A stretch of DNA of 64,000 bases from Hypoxylon rubiginosum (taxonomy: Eukaryota > Ascomycota > Sordariomycetes > Xylariales > Hypoxylaceae): NCBI GenBank assembly GCA_902806565.1, contig CADCXA010000037.1, positions 868,001-932,000 of the forward strand, read 5' to 3'. Positions 13,105 to 24,216 of the stretch are shown one piece after another. Numbering within the stretch: the stretch's first letter is position 1; every line of letters begins with the position of its first letter. The notes under the pieces were generated by a model that saw nothing but the letters and a program-made list of their open reading frames with translations, had not been told where the DNA came from and did no database searches. The position numbers and the translations under genes were made by a program.

Positions 13105-13696
13105 AAGCCTGGACCTTGCCTCCCTTAGCTTGATTTCATGCAGACACTGTTGTGACAGTGTGGTGTGGAGAATAAAAGGGGTATTGAGTCGGGCCTTCGC
13201 GGCCATGGTTTTGCATGCTTTCAAAAGGGTAGAAAAAAAACTAGAGCCACGGCTCGGACGTACATAGATGGGAAATTCAAAGATACCCATAATTCGAGTG
13301 GAAATCATAAATTTTGACCGGTAGTTATGCTCTCTAATGCTCTTCTATTAGGTGATAGTTGGCCAGTTCTGCCAGTATAGAGGCTTAAACAAGGGCACTC
13401 GTAGTTTGTAGTTCCATGTTAATTCAGGTACGGTAGCGGGGTGTGGTACCTTGATGTGGGGTCACTTATAGCAAGATGAAATTTTCCTTTCATCTCATTA
13501 TAAGGCACCACTAACTCTTACACTATTACCTACTGATAACTCATCACGAAGGTCCACGTCGTCCAAGTTAAATTACAACCGGGTCGCCGCATCGTCCGCC
13601 CTCTTCGCGCAGATTATCGATACTCTTTGCTACTAAAGACTTGCTACACCAAGTCCGGCCATTACCTACCATTTCCTCTGACCGTTGTGTTCCACA
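13105..13696. other. LYS9-LAS1 spacer
   Basis: 592 bp holding the LYS9 3' region and the LAS1 promoter. No gene or clear motif seen beyond a short CT-rich stretch before the LAS1 start. Confidence 0.6.
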
Positions 13697-15155
13697 ATGG
13701 TCCAGTATATACACACGCCCTGGCGGGACCGGGCAGAGCTACTGAAAGTCCGACGGCAGTTCTACCTTTCATCTAGCACCTCAGCCGACCCGCCGCAAGA
13801 GGGTCAGGACCAGCAGCACAACCAGGACGACGACGATGACAGCAGCAGCGAGGCGGAAAAGCAGCGCGCCGTGTCGCGGGTCTCGATGTGGATGCAGCGC
13901 GGCGGCTGCCCCCACCTGGTCGAGTCGACGGCCCTGCTGACGGCCGCCGTCCTCAGCGACCTCCACGAGTCCAGGACCAGGGCGAACTCGTCCTCGTACG
14001 CTGTCCGAGCGGCCTACTCGGCCGCTTTTAGTCGGTACGTATAGTGTTTCTTCATGTTGAAACCCCCCCCTTTTTTTTTCCCGATAAACTATTACGTCTT
14101 GTTATGGGACTCGCTACTGAGTCTGTTTTTATTCGCACTGTATTTCTTCTTTAGGCAGCTGTACCGAATTGCCTGATGCGCAATTATTTTTGTACGGAAA
14201 CATATTCTAAGAGTTATTTGATTCCGTAATCTGTGTTCGTTTCCTCTTCGTTTCCTCTTCTGGCAATCCCTCTACCGACGACCATTACCTCATAAGGTAA
14301 TAAGCTGCCTCGAGTTGTCCAATCAGAGCTGTTCAATTCGCCCCTGCATGTTAAGCACAGTGTGTATAAGGCAGAGGCACAGAAAGACTTTATTGGCCAA
14401 CGCAAATGCCATGCCATAGCCTAGCCGTGCAATCTGCCATCGAGAGTGCTAGGCGGACGAGCTGAGCTAACTGTACATGGTGTGATTATAGTTTCGTCAC
14501 CGGCCTCCTGGACAGCCAGCAGGACAAGCAGCGCAAGATGAGCATGTACTCGATAGCCAAGACCATCGGCCTGCCGGCGACCTTCGTGGAGCTGCGGCAC
14601 CAGGCCACGCACGAGCAGCTGCCGTCGCTGTCGAAGCTGCGGACCGCGGCCAGGAAGGCGCTCGCGTGGATCTGGGACTACTACTGGAAGAACCTGCCGG
14701 ACGGGGACGACGACGGCGGCGGCGCTGCCGACGATTCCCGCCAAGACCTGCTACTGCGGTATCTCAGGGAGGAATCCTCCGCGCTGCTGCGTAAGCAGCT
14801 GAAGCAGTGGGATCAGGTGGCCCTGCTGCGGGCCCTGGCCGAGATCGGGGAGTCGTCCGAAGAACCCAAGGTCATCTCCCGGTCTCTGCGGCTGTCCCAG
14901 GCGATACTCGACGGGAACTTCTCGTCCTCGTCGGATACGTGGAAAGAAGCCGAGGGCGTACCTACTACGCCGAAGAACTTGGACGGGTTTAGGGCGGATC
15001 TAGACGCAGCGGAAAAGGAGCTTGAGGCGGTGATGGGCGCCGTCCCTGTCGCACGCGACGGCGCAGAGCATCGTGTTCAGGAACGGCGGGCTCAGGCGAA
15101 GGGTTGGTCGAGGTATGAGGGCCCGTGGAAGCCGAAGCCAATTGGAGTTGTATAG
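13697..15155 (+). CDS. LAS1: Las1-like pre-rRNA processing HEPN endonuclease
   Basis: Las1 is the HEPN-fold endoribonuclease that works with the Grc3 kinase to cut at the C2 site in ITS2 during 60S subunit maturation in the nucleolus. Two exons, 13697-14034 and 14492-15155, encode 333 residues. The start [19 protein letters not shown] matches the conserved Las1 N terminus, so I use this ATG and not the upstream one at 13685. A D/E/S-rich insertion lies near residues 30-55. The catalytic HEPN motif RHxxxH is intact as R148-H149-QAT-H153. The C-terminal end contains a W/P-containing segment ([17 protein letters not shown]) of the kind that binds Grc3 in other species; that role is inferred. The protein is somewhat short for the family. 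The 457-nt intron is unusually long for this genome. Confidence 0.92.
14035..14491 (+). other. Long (457-nt) LAS1 intron
   Basis: Donor GTACGT and acceptor ATTATAG; the codon CG|T (Arg113) is split. Other introns in this window are about 50-185 nt. It contains a polypyrimidine run near 14066-14083 but no supported gene or structured RNA that I can recognise. Confidence 0.85.
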
Positions 15156-15856
15156 GCGTAGATCAACCAGGTATCTGTTATAGTTCAGTCCAATGATAAG
15201 AAACAAAAACTGTCTATTAACTGGACCTCTTTGAGGTTGCTGGCATCTGGTCTAAATCAAGACTCAACGACATGGCTTAGCATTAGATTGAAAACAGTAC
15301 TGGCGCCTTTTGTAGTTCAGACTGTTTGTTTACATGATTCTAGGAATAACTCGTAAATGAGCCTACTCGCATCATAGCACAGTTTTGTTTCGGCTTTTAG
15401 AGATCAAGAAATTTGATTCAGGCCACTTGAATCTCTTGAATCTCTTGAATCTCTTGAATCTCTTGAATCTCTTGAATCTCGAGAAGCAGTTAGCTATGAC
15501 AAATTCGAGCAGTCCTATAGGCTACAAATAATATGGCAGGGGTTAGCTTAATAACAGCCGCCAGCTGTTCGCCGGACCGTTTCGCCCGTGGACCGACGTC
15601 ATGGAAACTGCCGTGGCTTCGGAGTTCGCGATTGCGAATTGCGTTTGTAAGCGGGATGAGGAGTAGGTAACAGGAAACACTTGGGCTGCAGTACACGAAA
15701 TCATATCACCGCAAGTGCTCACGTACCTTATGAATATCCTCGCAAGAACAAGACCTTTAGTTACCCGAAGAATTGGTACTTTGACAGCGGCTGTAAGTAG
15801 GTTGGAAGCCATCAAGGTACTCACTGACTCCGCTGTAGCTTGCCTTCACCCGCGCA
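15156..15856. other. LAS1-GLO2 spacer
   Basis: 700 bp without a supported gene. Contains a 9-bp minisatellite at 15427-15481. Confidence 0.6.
15427..15481. repeat. 9-bp minisatellite TTGAATCTC x6
   Basis: Six perfect head-to-tail copies of TTGAATCTC, located about 380 bp upstream of the GLO2 start codon. Confidence 0.93.
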
Positions 15857-17171
15857 ATGCAGATCCAATCAATTCCCATGTGTAAGTCATGTCTAACGTG
15901 CTATGCTATACAGCTATAATGTAACGAAGACCTGAAAGGGGGGGACTTGAAGCTAAGAGATATGATTAGGGACTGGCAGCCACGATAACTATGCCTACCT
16001 CGTTGTTGATGATAAGTCGAAAGACGCCTTCATCGTCGACCCTGCGAACCCCGAGGAGTGAGCTACATCATCCCTATATTCACTATAGGTTTCTAACTCG
16101 CTACATCAAGGGTTACACCAGTCTTGAAGCAGGCCATCCAAAGCGGCAAGATCAACCTCACGGCTATCGTCAACACACATCAGTGAGTTGCTTAACCTAA
16201 CTGCTCTACACACAAGCCGCACGATCTGCTGACACTATTCTACAGCCACTACGACCACGCTGGTGGAAACGACAAGATTGTTAGTCAAGCCTCTTGCGCA
16301 CACGCTTACTTCCTCTTAGGTTTTGTATAACACGTAGTTCTGACTTAGATGCCTATGCAGCGGAGCGAGTTGGGCACCCCGAGCCTACCCATCATTGGCG
16401 GAAAGAACTGCCAGAGCGTCACCAAGACTCCCGCGGACGGCGAGGGGTGGAAGCTCGGAAGCATCTCTGTGAAGGGCCTCTACACTCCGTGCCACACGCA
16501 GGACAGCATCTGTTGGTTCTTGGAGGACGGCGATGACAAGGTCGTGTTTACGGGAGACACGCTGTTTCACGGTGGTATGTATTAGTGTACTGCACGATAC
16601 GAAATAGGCGTCTAAATGAGTGAGGGACTAACGGGTTGTCAGGCTGCGGAAGATTCTTCGAGGGCTCCGCGGAGGAGATGCACACAGCTCTGAATAAGAC
16701 GCTTGCTTCGCTGCCGGACGACACCAAGGTCTATGTAAGTTGTGACTGTTTCCGCCATCATGTCTGTGTAATGTCACCCTCCCGCGAACTAACTTGGCGC
16801 AGCCTGGCCACGAGTACACGAAGTCTAATGTTAAATTCGGCGTCTCGGTATTGCAAAACGAGGCTATCAAGAAATTGGAATCTTTCGCGGAAAACAACAA
16901 GGAGACGCAAGGGAAATTTACAATCGGAGATGAAAAGGTAAATCATAGCACCGCGATTCCCAATCAAAATTTAGAACTAATAAATAATGATATAGCTACA
17001 CAATGTGTTCATGCGAGTAGAGGTAAGTGAACGCAGACTACCCATGAAGATAGAGCAAACGTAATCTAACCACATGTATTAAAGGACCCCGAGATCCAGA
17101 AGGCTACTGGCAAGACAGATCCCATTGATGTGATGGCCCAGCTACGGACGATGAAGAATAACTTCAAGTGA
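15857..17171 (+). CDS. GLO2: Hydroxyacylglutathione hydrolase (glyoxalase II)
   Basis: Hydrolyses S-D-lactoylglutathione to D-lactate and glutathione, the second step of methylglyoxal detoxification. Nine short exons: 15857-15881, 15970-16057, 16111-16182, 16246-16279, 16361-16574, 16643-16734, 16803-16937, 16996-17022, 17085-17171; total 257 residues, typical length. The metallo-beta-lactamase motif THxHxDH is intact as THHHYDH (residues 60-66), rebuilt across the intron at 16183. Further ligand motifs are [23 protein letters not shown] and PGHEYT. The C-terminal glutathione-binding domain is present (SNVKFG, then HNVFMRV). The exon 5 acceptor could instead be at 16349, adding four in-frame residues (MPMQ); I prefer TGCAG at 16360 because it gives the usual loop length. 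I see no mitochondrial presequence, so a cytosolic form is likely. Confidence 0.95.
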
Positions 17172-18196
17172 GTAAGTAGAACTGGTCATTCTCATCAGAC
17201 TTGGCGTGTCATATGCTAAGGACTAGGTCATAGACCACCAAGTGAAAGCAAGATGTGAAAAGACTACATGGTATCAACAGGTACTTAGGAAGCAACTCGT
17301 ACAAATAGCAATTGGTAGATTACCAGATACTTTTTAGTCAAGCCTTAGTACGAGTCACTCAATAAAACTTAATAGCTGCGGTCTCAACAGAAAATGCATT
17401 CAAGCAGATACGATTTCTAACCTATGGAAAGGATGGTTGGAAAAGGGGGATGTCTCCAGCAAAAAGCACCAAGCGTCAGGCCCATCTTGAGAAACGGGCT
17501 GGACGCATAACCAGGCACCTGCGGAACGCCGACCCTATGTAAGGATCGACGCTGGTGTGTTGATCTTGCTTCACTGTCCACACTTGCGCGCTGTTTGAAT
17601 ATCGAGACGGCAAGCTCTAGCATAATTAGAAGCTGATATGTGTAGTACGCGAACTGGCAAATTCCGTTCCTTCTCTTTGGTTCTACGATACCGAAGAGAC
17701 CCAACATCTTACCTACCTGCTCAAACCCATCCAAGATATTTCTGCCTGATCATTTGCAATCAATCGAAATGGCATTAAAGAATCAAGATGCTACCTGGAT
17801 GGATTGTGTTGTTCGCTGTCGTTTTCGTCTAGTTGTTTTGCTTTGCCTCGCTTGTTGTTGTAAGGAAGAAGTGAAGGGAAGAATTTTCTTGTCAATTTAT
17901 GGCCGCGGACCGGGGTACGTGCGAGAGCCTGACAGCTGCTGACAGCTGACCCGCTTTTCTACACTGACAGACTGAATATCAACCCCCTTCCCCTAACAGC
18001 ATCTAATAACGACTCACCCCTTTAACCATTGCAAACACAACTCTGGGCTACCCGATTTCTTGTGAAGATTGATTTATTAGGGATTATGCTCATGATGCAT
18101 ACCCCTTGAAGCCCGACCCTCCGGGTGTTCATCCCAGCGTATAAGCCTTACTTGCGGTTTATTTATACGTTGGCCCAGATATTCATCATCGCATAT
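17172..18196. other. Convergent 3' spacer, GLO2 / MFS gene
   Basis: About 1 kb between two converging genes, holding both 3' ends. The small frames on either strand are not convincing. No repeat or RNA gene seen. Confidence 0.6.
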
Positions 18197-19847
18197 TTAA
18201 TCGCTGCGCTGCTGCACCTTGGGTACGAGCCACCAGCTAATCCCGCCGGCGACATACAGTCCCAGCACGATAGGCTGCAAGACGGCGACGCCGGCACTCG
18301 TCGCTATCAGGCCGGTGACGGACGGGAAGATGGCCCCTCCCGCCTGCGCCAATACGAAGATAAAGCCTAGCGGGATACTTCGTCAACTACCACATAACAA
18401 CAAGGCACTGCAGAAGTAGGCATGACTGGACTTGGTAGTCCGGGTTGGTTTCTACTCACCTAGTGCCGCGGGCTGGTCTTCTCGCGGGAAGAGTTTCGAC
18501 GCGACGGACATTCCCTAAGGTAGGTAGACGGACCGTTAATTCTCGGCACACCAAGCCAATAGTTGAGTAGGGGACAGCGGAACAATGCACCGCGACGACT
18601 TACAGTAGCGAAGAAGGGCCCGGAGAAGAAACCAATGAAACTGAGGGCGACGGCGCTGCCGACGACGTCGGGCTGCAGCCAGAAGACGAGCTGCAGCGCG
18701 ACGCACAGCACGCTGTACAGCAGCAGCATCCGCTGCTCGCCCCACCGGAACGTGGGCTCGGCCAGCAGCAGCCTCCCCGCCAGCATGCCGCCGTAGAACC
18801 CCGTCGGCACGTACCCGGCCGCCGCCAGGTCCCCGCCCCGCACCGCCGTGAGGAACTCGACGACCCAGCCGCCCGCCGTGAAGTTGGCGCCCAGCGTCAG
18901 GAAGTAGAACAGGCTGAGCAGCCACAGCGTCTTGGACTTTAGCAGCCGCGCCGTCCCGCGCATCGCCGCCCTGCCGCGCTTCCGCTGTCCCCCGCCGTCG
19001 TTGTTGTTGCGGTGGTGGTGCGGCCTGCGCCACAGCGAGTCCCGGAACGCGACGGCTACGCCGGCTACGTTGAGCACGCAGATGCCGATGAGCACGATGT
19101 AGACCCTCCTCCAAGCATCCTCGCCGTCTCCGTCGCCCGGAGCGGACGTCGCGACGGCCGTGGCGAGCAGCGGCCCAACGAAGCAGCCGAGCGCGTAGCA
19201 GGCATGTATGAAGCCGAGCCAGCGGTGCGGGACATTACGCAGGCCGCCGACGAAGGCGTTGGAGTGGGCGTCCTGGTACGCCATGCCGAGGCTCTGCGGC
19301 AGGAACGCGGCGCAGAAGAGCGGGAGCGGGCCACGCGGGCGCAGGAGGTGCGCAGCCAGCTGCAGGACGGACCCGGCGCCGAGCAGCTGGCCGAGCGTCA
19401 GGTACGCCGCCAGGAAGGGGTTCGTGACGGCGGCGAGGAGCCAGCCTAGGAAGGTGGTGCCGTAGCTGGAGGCGCGTGTATATATCTTGGTTAGCAAAAT
19501 GCGTACCTATATACTTAATCCCCTAGTGGGATTAGTTCATAATCACCAGCGCGAAGGAATGGTAGGGTTGCGTACATGATGGCGATCTCGCCCGTGCCGA
19601 TGCCGAAGCTCGAGATGATATAGGGGATGAGCGGGCCTAGCGTTCCGTCGTTGACGCCGGCGCAGAAGAACGAATACCCGGCGACCACGAGTTTCAACAT
19701 GGGCGTGGCCGCCTCGCTCTGGACGACGTCGGCCTCCGCCGGGGTCTCCTCCACCGGCGAGGCTTCCGCGTCCTTCGAGGCGTGCGGGCCGAGCTCTGTC
19801 ATAGGGTACGACTGCGCTTCGGTCACGGTAGCCTGGGTCGTTGACAT
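18197..19847 (-). CDS. Major facilitator transporter, Bsc6-like
   Basis: Polytopic membrane transporter of the major facilitator superfamily. Four exons on the minus strand: 19576-19847, 18604-19465, 18460-18514, 18197-18366; 452 residues. A soluble acidic N terminus (about 50 residues, rich in E, A, T) precedes the first membrane helix (LVVAGYSFFCAGVNDGTLGPLIPYI). About twelve hydrophobic segments can be counted, split by a basic, His/Asn-rich central loop (RRPHHHRNNND and following), which is normal between the two six-helix halves. The N-terminal motif YSFFCAGVNDGTLGPLIPYI resembles the yeast Bsc6 family; the substrate is unknown. The large second exon is very GC-rich and generates long spurious frames on the opposite strand. 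A read-through of intron 1 would insert a stop soon after IAIMY, so splicing is required. Confidence 0.93.
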
Positions 19848-20548
19848 TGTGGCTGATGTGAACTAGATTATAGGCTGTGCTTTGATCTACCCAAAAGCTC
19901 TATCGTAAGTCTAGGAGGCAAATCCTAGGTCGAGATAGGATTTATTCATACCCAACCGGCTTGTGGACTGTCCTCCTACCTTTATACATGACATCTCTAA
20001 GTCGTGCCGGTAGAACACCGGGACGTGCCATGCTGCAAGGCAACGTTGGGCAAGAATCCTCCGGGCCGCCTTCCCGGTGGCTTTCCCCGGATGAAGCTAT
20101 TCTCGGCCAGCCAATCAAAGAGTCTCACCTTACAACGGTGAAGATTTCTCCGCAAGGGTCAGGTAAGAAACTGACGTCAACTATTGGTTGCAAGTGCATG
20201 GATGGATGAAATGCCCTTGTTCGAAATGGATTGCGAATCCCATGTAACCCTTAGGACTGAATATGACAGGCAGTTTAGGTAATTAAAATTCGATATATAT
20301 ATCATAAATCACATATGTTAGGCACATTCAGGCGATTCAAGACTCAACAGTCTTTGCATTGAAATTCTTTCCTGACGAAGTGACACGAACTGAAGACTAA
20401 ACCATCCCCAAGAGTCATCTACGACAACTAATGACAACTAGTGACGACTCTATGCTCTCTAGGACGAACATTAACGAATTACCTAGTTCCACGACGCCCC
20501 CAATATGGTACACACTGCGTTGTGAAGCAGGGGTAAACTTCGCTGTTC
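19848..20548. other. MFS promoter / HID1 3' spacer
   Basis: 700 bp containing the upstream region of the MFS gene and the 3' end of HID1. AT-rich near 20280-20320. No gene seen. Confidence 0.6.
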
Positions 20549-23393
20549 TTACGACGCGTTGCGCTGCGGCGGCAGTCCGGGGGAAGCCGGAGACGCAGGT
20601 CCACCGCGGAGGTTAATAGACCCGATTCTCGATACTATATTACTCCCGACGGCATCTACTGCTCCGCGGGGCGACGTCAAAGTCGGTCCCTGCGCCGCGG
20701 TTTCTTGTACCTTAAACAGCTTGATCGCCGTTCCGTTCCAGATGCCGACGGTACCCTTTGCGACCTGCATCTCGCTGGTGAAGACGAAGCTCCATACCAA
20801 GGATTCGTACCAACCCAGCGCTAGGGGTGACCACTCGAAAGAATGAACTCGGACGGGAGACGGGTCGATGGCAACTAGGTCAGCATCTTGAATCGTCTTT
20901 AATGTCACGGAAGATGGCACGTCGCCCGTCAACCCCTGGCGAGTAATAAGAGCGGCTAGTTGCTGGATAACCGTGAGAATCGTATGCAGGGGAAGTTCCG
21001 GAAGCCAACTCTCGATCCAATCCGCCGATGGCTCAAAGATACCAGGTACAGACTGCCCAGCTGCCGAATAGCTACCGAGGCTCGTAGTACTATTTTGCCT
21101 CGAAAAAGTAGCCATTCCTGCGGGCATCTTCCCCCTCGCCTTTTCCGACATTCCCCTTAGCTGCGTTGGTACCGCGTCTTCCACATCGGCAACCGACGAG
21201 GTCTGAGAGGGGTTCTCGCTTGGCGTTGATTGCTCCGGTGTTGGTCTATCATCATCGTCGCTTTCGTCCTCCGCATCGCCAATCGTAAACGTGCCGTCTT
21301 CTTCTGGTACATTACTCAACGTTGGTGTTCGTGGTTGTGCCGTGGTAGGGCTGCGCAGACTCTCGACAGAGCTCCGTCTAGAGCCCACGTCAAAGGGATC
21401 CAACGGCTGACCACTTTCCTTCCTTCGGCGGTTCCGTCGTTCGATCTCCTCTTGGCCACTCTCAAGAGTAAAAGTTCGCAAAGCCTCAAAACGTTTCCTG
21501 TTCTTTAATATCAGGTAGACGAAATGGGCATTCTCTGTTCTATCGTTAGCACACTTGTATGCCATTGGCCCGTGTAAGCACTAACTCTTGTACTGGTGCT
21601 CAATAATAGCGTTCATGGATTCCAAGAGCGACCTGAGAAGACCGTGATTGCTATCATTGGCAAGAAGAAAAGAGGGAGAAGACATCGAATTGAATAGCTG
21701 TAGTAATTTGGAACTCGTCGTGCCATTGATGCCTTCTAGGTAAGCAGCTATGTTGTTAATAACGGCTAGTAGGGCCGGATAGATAGCAGAAAGTTTGCCC
21801 TGACTTCTGGTGATAAGGTCATATATTGACTTGATAGGAGTTAGCCAGAGGCATACTAGGTATTAGACCGTACGCAAAGTCACTCACCTGTATCAAGAAA
21901 TCGGCATAAGTCCCCTGGAAACCGGGAATTCTAATGATGGCTGGCAAAGTATCTTGCCCTTCGAAGTGCTTGTTGAGATTGACGCCAAAGTTCTTCTCGA
22001 CACTCAAAGTCTGTAGTAAGAAAGCACACATCCGTACTACGCCTTGTTTGGATGCGTCGGCCTTGTATTCTGTGGCATAAAACAGGATGAGGATGACGAA
22101 ATCATGTGCCCTCTGCGTATCGATCATGAACGATCTAAATCGTTTATTGCATTGGGTGATCTCCCAGAACAGCATAATGATCTCGGGAGAGAATCTAGTT
22201 GTGGTTTGAGTCCCGGGAATATACGAAATGTTAGCTTGCATGGGCTGATTGAGTATCCGCGTCATGCCATCGACAATAAACTGGAAATCTTGAGGACGAT
22301 GTAGCCTCCCCAGGAAGTGGCGGTAGTAGTTCCTTGGTGCGGAGCCGGTCTCAGGCTCGGGTATCGGGTAAAGAAGTATAACGAGCAAAAACTGCAGTGT
22401 ATAGGTGACGAGAATCTCCTTTGGATCCTTAAACATCAACGTGTTATAAGGAACACGCCAGCTTGCCGGGTTGTATTTGAGAGTCTAGTAGAATTAGCTA
22501 CTGAATACTGGTGTGCTATTGCGACTCCAAACTTACCGTGTTGAGCAAGGAGCACAACATAGACAAGACAACTTGTTTGTCCGGGCAAGTGCAGATATAT
22601 GTCAAGGCCTTGGTTCCCTTAGTCGGGAGTATACTAGAGGACATGTACATGCTCTGACTTGTTAGAGTCAAGAGAAGCCGTAGTATCTCGCACCGATTAC
22701 TCTCGTATTCCTTGGTTGTAGCCATAGCAGTGTTGCAACCCACTCCACTCTGCCAGATGGCATAAGTGACCTTTGGCTTGCCATGAGGCTGCTTCGGTCC
22801 TGTTAGGTCGGAGAAAAACAATAGGTCGACAAGTGTATCTATGAGCTCTTCTGCCAAGGGCTTCGCCTCTTCAAACTCGTCGGCGGGCGGCTTCACATCT
22901 TCCTGTGCTTCGTCGAAGAGTACTTCGCTTGCGATGGCAGATCGCCTTGTTCGTTTCCGCCTGGAACCCCAGAAGAACTTTTCCTCCCATCGTTGCAAGT
23001 GGTCTACTTCGTATAGGTAGGGTAAGACCCGAGTCAAGATGCGAATGCAATTTAAGGCATCGCGCTCGGGTGCAAACTCGGGATCTGGAAAGGAGGGATG
23101 ATGTCGCAATATAAACAGGCGAGATGTGACGGCGAGGATGAGGGTTTCTAAGTTCTCGATTGCTCTGTCGCGAGTTCGACGGATATCTGCAGGCGAAAAG
23201 AGACTAAATATGTCCTCAGAGGACTCGGGAAGCTCCCAAAACTAGGAAATATTAGACTATGAAAGGGATGTTAGTAGAGGAGTGTTTTTTTACTAACAGA
23301 GGTCCAATAGGGATCGTCGGCTGGTATGTGTCGCTCTTCTGACAGCCTAAAGATGCCCTTCTTGAATACTAGCTTGGAATCGCTGGCGCCCAT
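20549..23393 (-). CDS. HID1: HID1/Ftp105 family protein (Golgi traffic)
   Basis: HID1 family peripheral membrane protein of the Golgi; animal HID1 acts in dense-core vesicle formation, and fission yeast Ftp105 anchors the deubiquitinase Ubp5 at the Golgi. Five exons: 23298-23393, 22537-23241, 21888-22484, 21586-21829, 20549-21534; 875 residues. The N terminus MGASDSKLVFKK has Gly2 and Ser6, a good N-myristoylation signal, as in animal HID1. The first intron carries a perfect TACTAAC branch site. The family core runs through YNTLMFKDPKEILV, LFWEITQCNKRFRSFM and FVYLILKNRKRFE. Between about residues 565 and 690 lies a low-complexity S/T/E/D/R-rich stretch, a probable linker. The exon 5 acceptor must be the second AG (GAACAG) to keep frame. 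It neighbours the MFS gene on the same strand; no functional link is evident. Confidence 0.94.
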
Positions 23394-24216
23394 CGCGATG
23401 CAGTCATATCATGTCTACTCTACATCGAGCCACGTAGACCGAATTAAGGAAATGATCGCTGTGTTTTGTCGGTCGTGTAAATTTGTCAGGAATTCGCAGT
23501 GAAACGTAGTGTGGAATGGTGAGATGGCTGAAGATCTGGCGCAATGGTGGATGGCGAGATGGTGATACCAACTTCGGCGGCACTTGTTTTACAAGTTTAG
23601 TGTTTTAGTGTTTTAGTTCTAGAATCTCCAGTCGTTCTGGATCAGCGAAGATGCGGTTGGCGGCGTTGCACTCTTGTTAACTTCAAACGTGCACCACCTA
23701 TCAGTTAGCATATTCCCTTATCGAACAGGTACTCAAGTACCAACTGGGGGGCTTAGGGGCTTCAGGGTTATCTAATACCGGGCGATCGGGAATCTAGCCC
23801 CTCCTATCTTACCTGCGTATCTTACCGTGCACCTGGCACAGCCCAGAGAATAACCGTGATAACAGTGACACCCAAAACATATTCACACTCATCAAAATGA
23901 TTCTAGAGTGATTCACCACTTTATTCTAATCATATTCAAGTCTGTGGTATCTAGGTAGTGTCAGGACAATACTCCTAAGCTAGGTATGTACACCCAATAA
24001 ACCCGTGTAGACTAAGTTGTGTTAATTGTCCAGGTATCATCAACATCAATGTAGGGAGGGGGGTCAGAGAAATATAGGGATATATACGAGTCGCCAACTC
24101 TCCTTATATCCACCTAATCTCCTCATAATAACCACTGCTTTATCACAAGACAGTGGAAAGAATATGTGACGCGGCAGCTAAAACCAACATCAAGTCATAT
24201 CATAGAGTGGTCATCC
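23394..24216. other. HID1 upstream spacer
   Basis: 822 bp containing the HID1 promoter and the 3' end of the hydrolase-like gene. No gene or RNA recognised. Confidence 0.6.

Noticed and set aside
18536..19465. Long frames in other registers within the MFS exon
   Set aside because: High GC in the exon removes stop codons in other registers; composition is R/A-rich with no membrane pattern.
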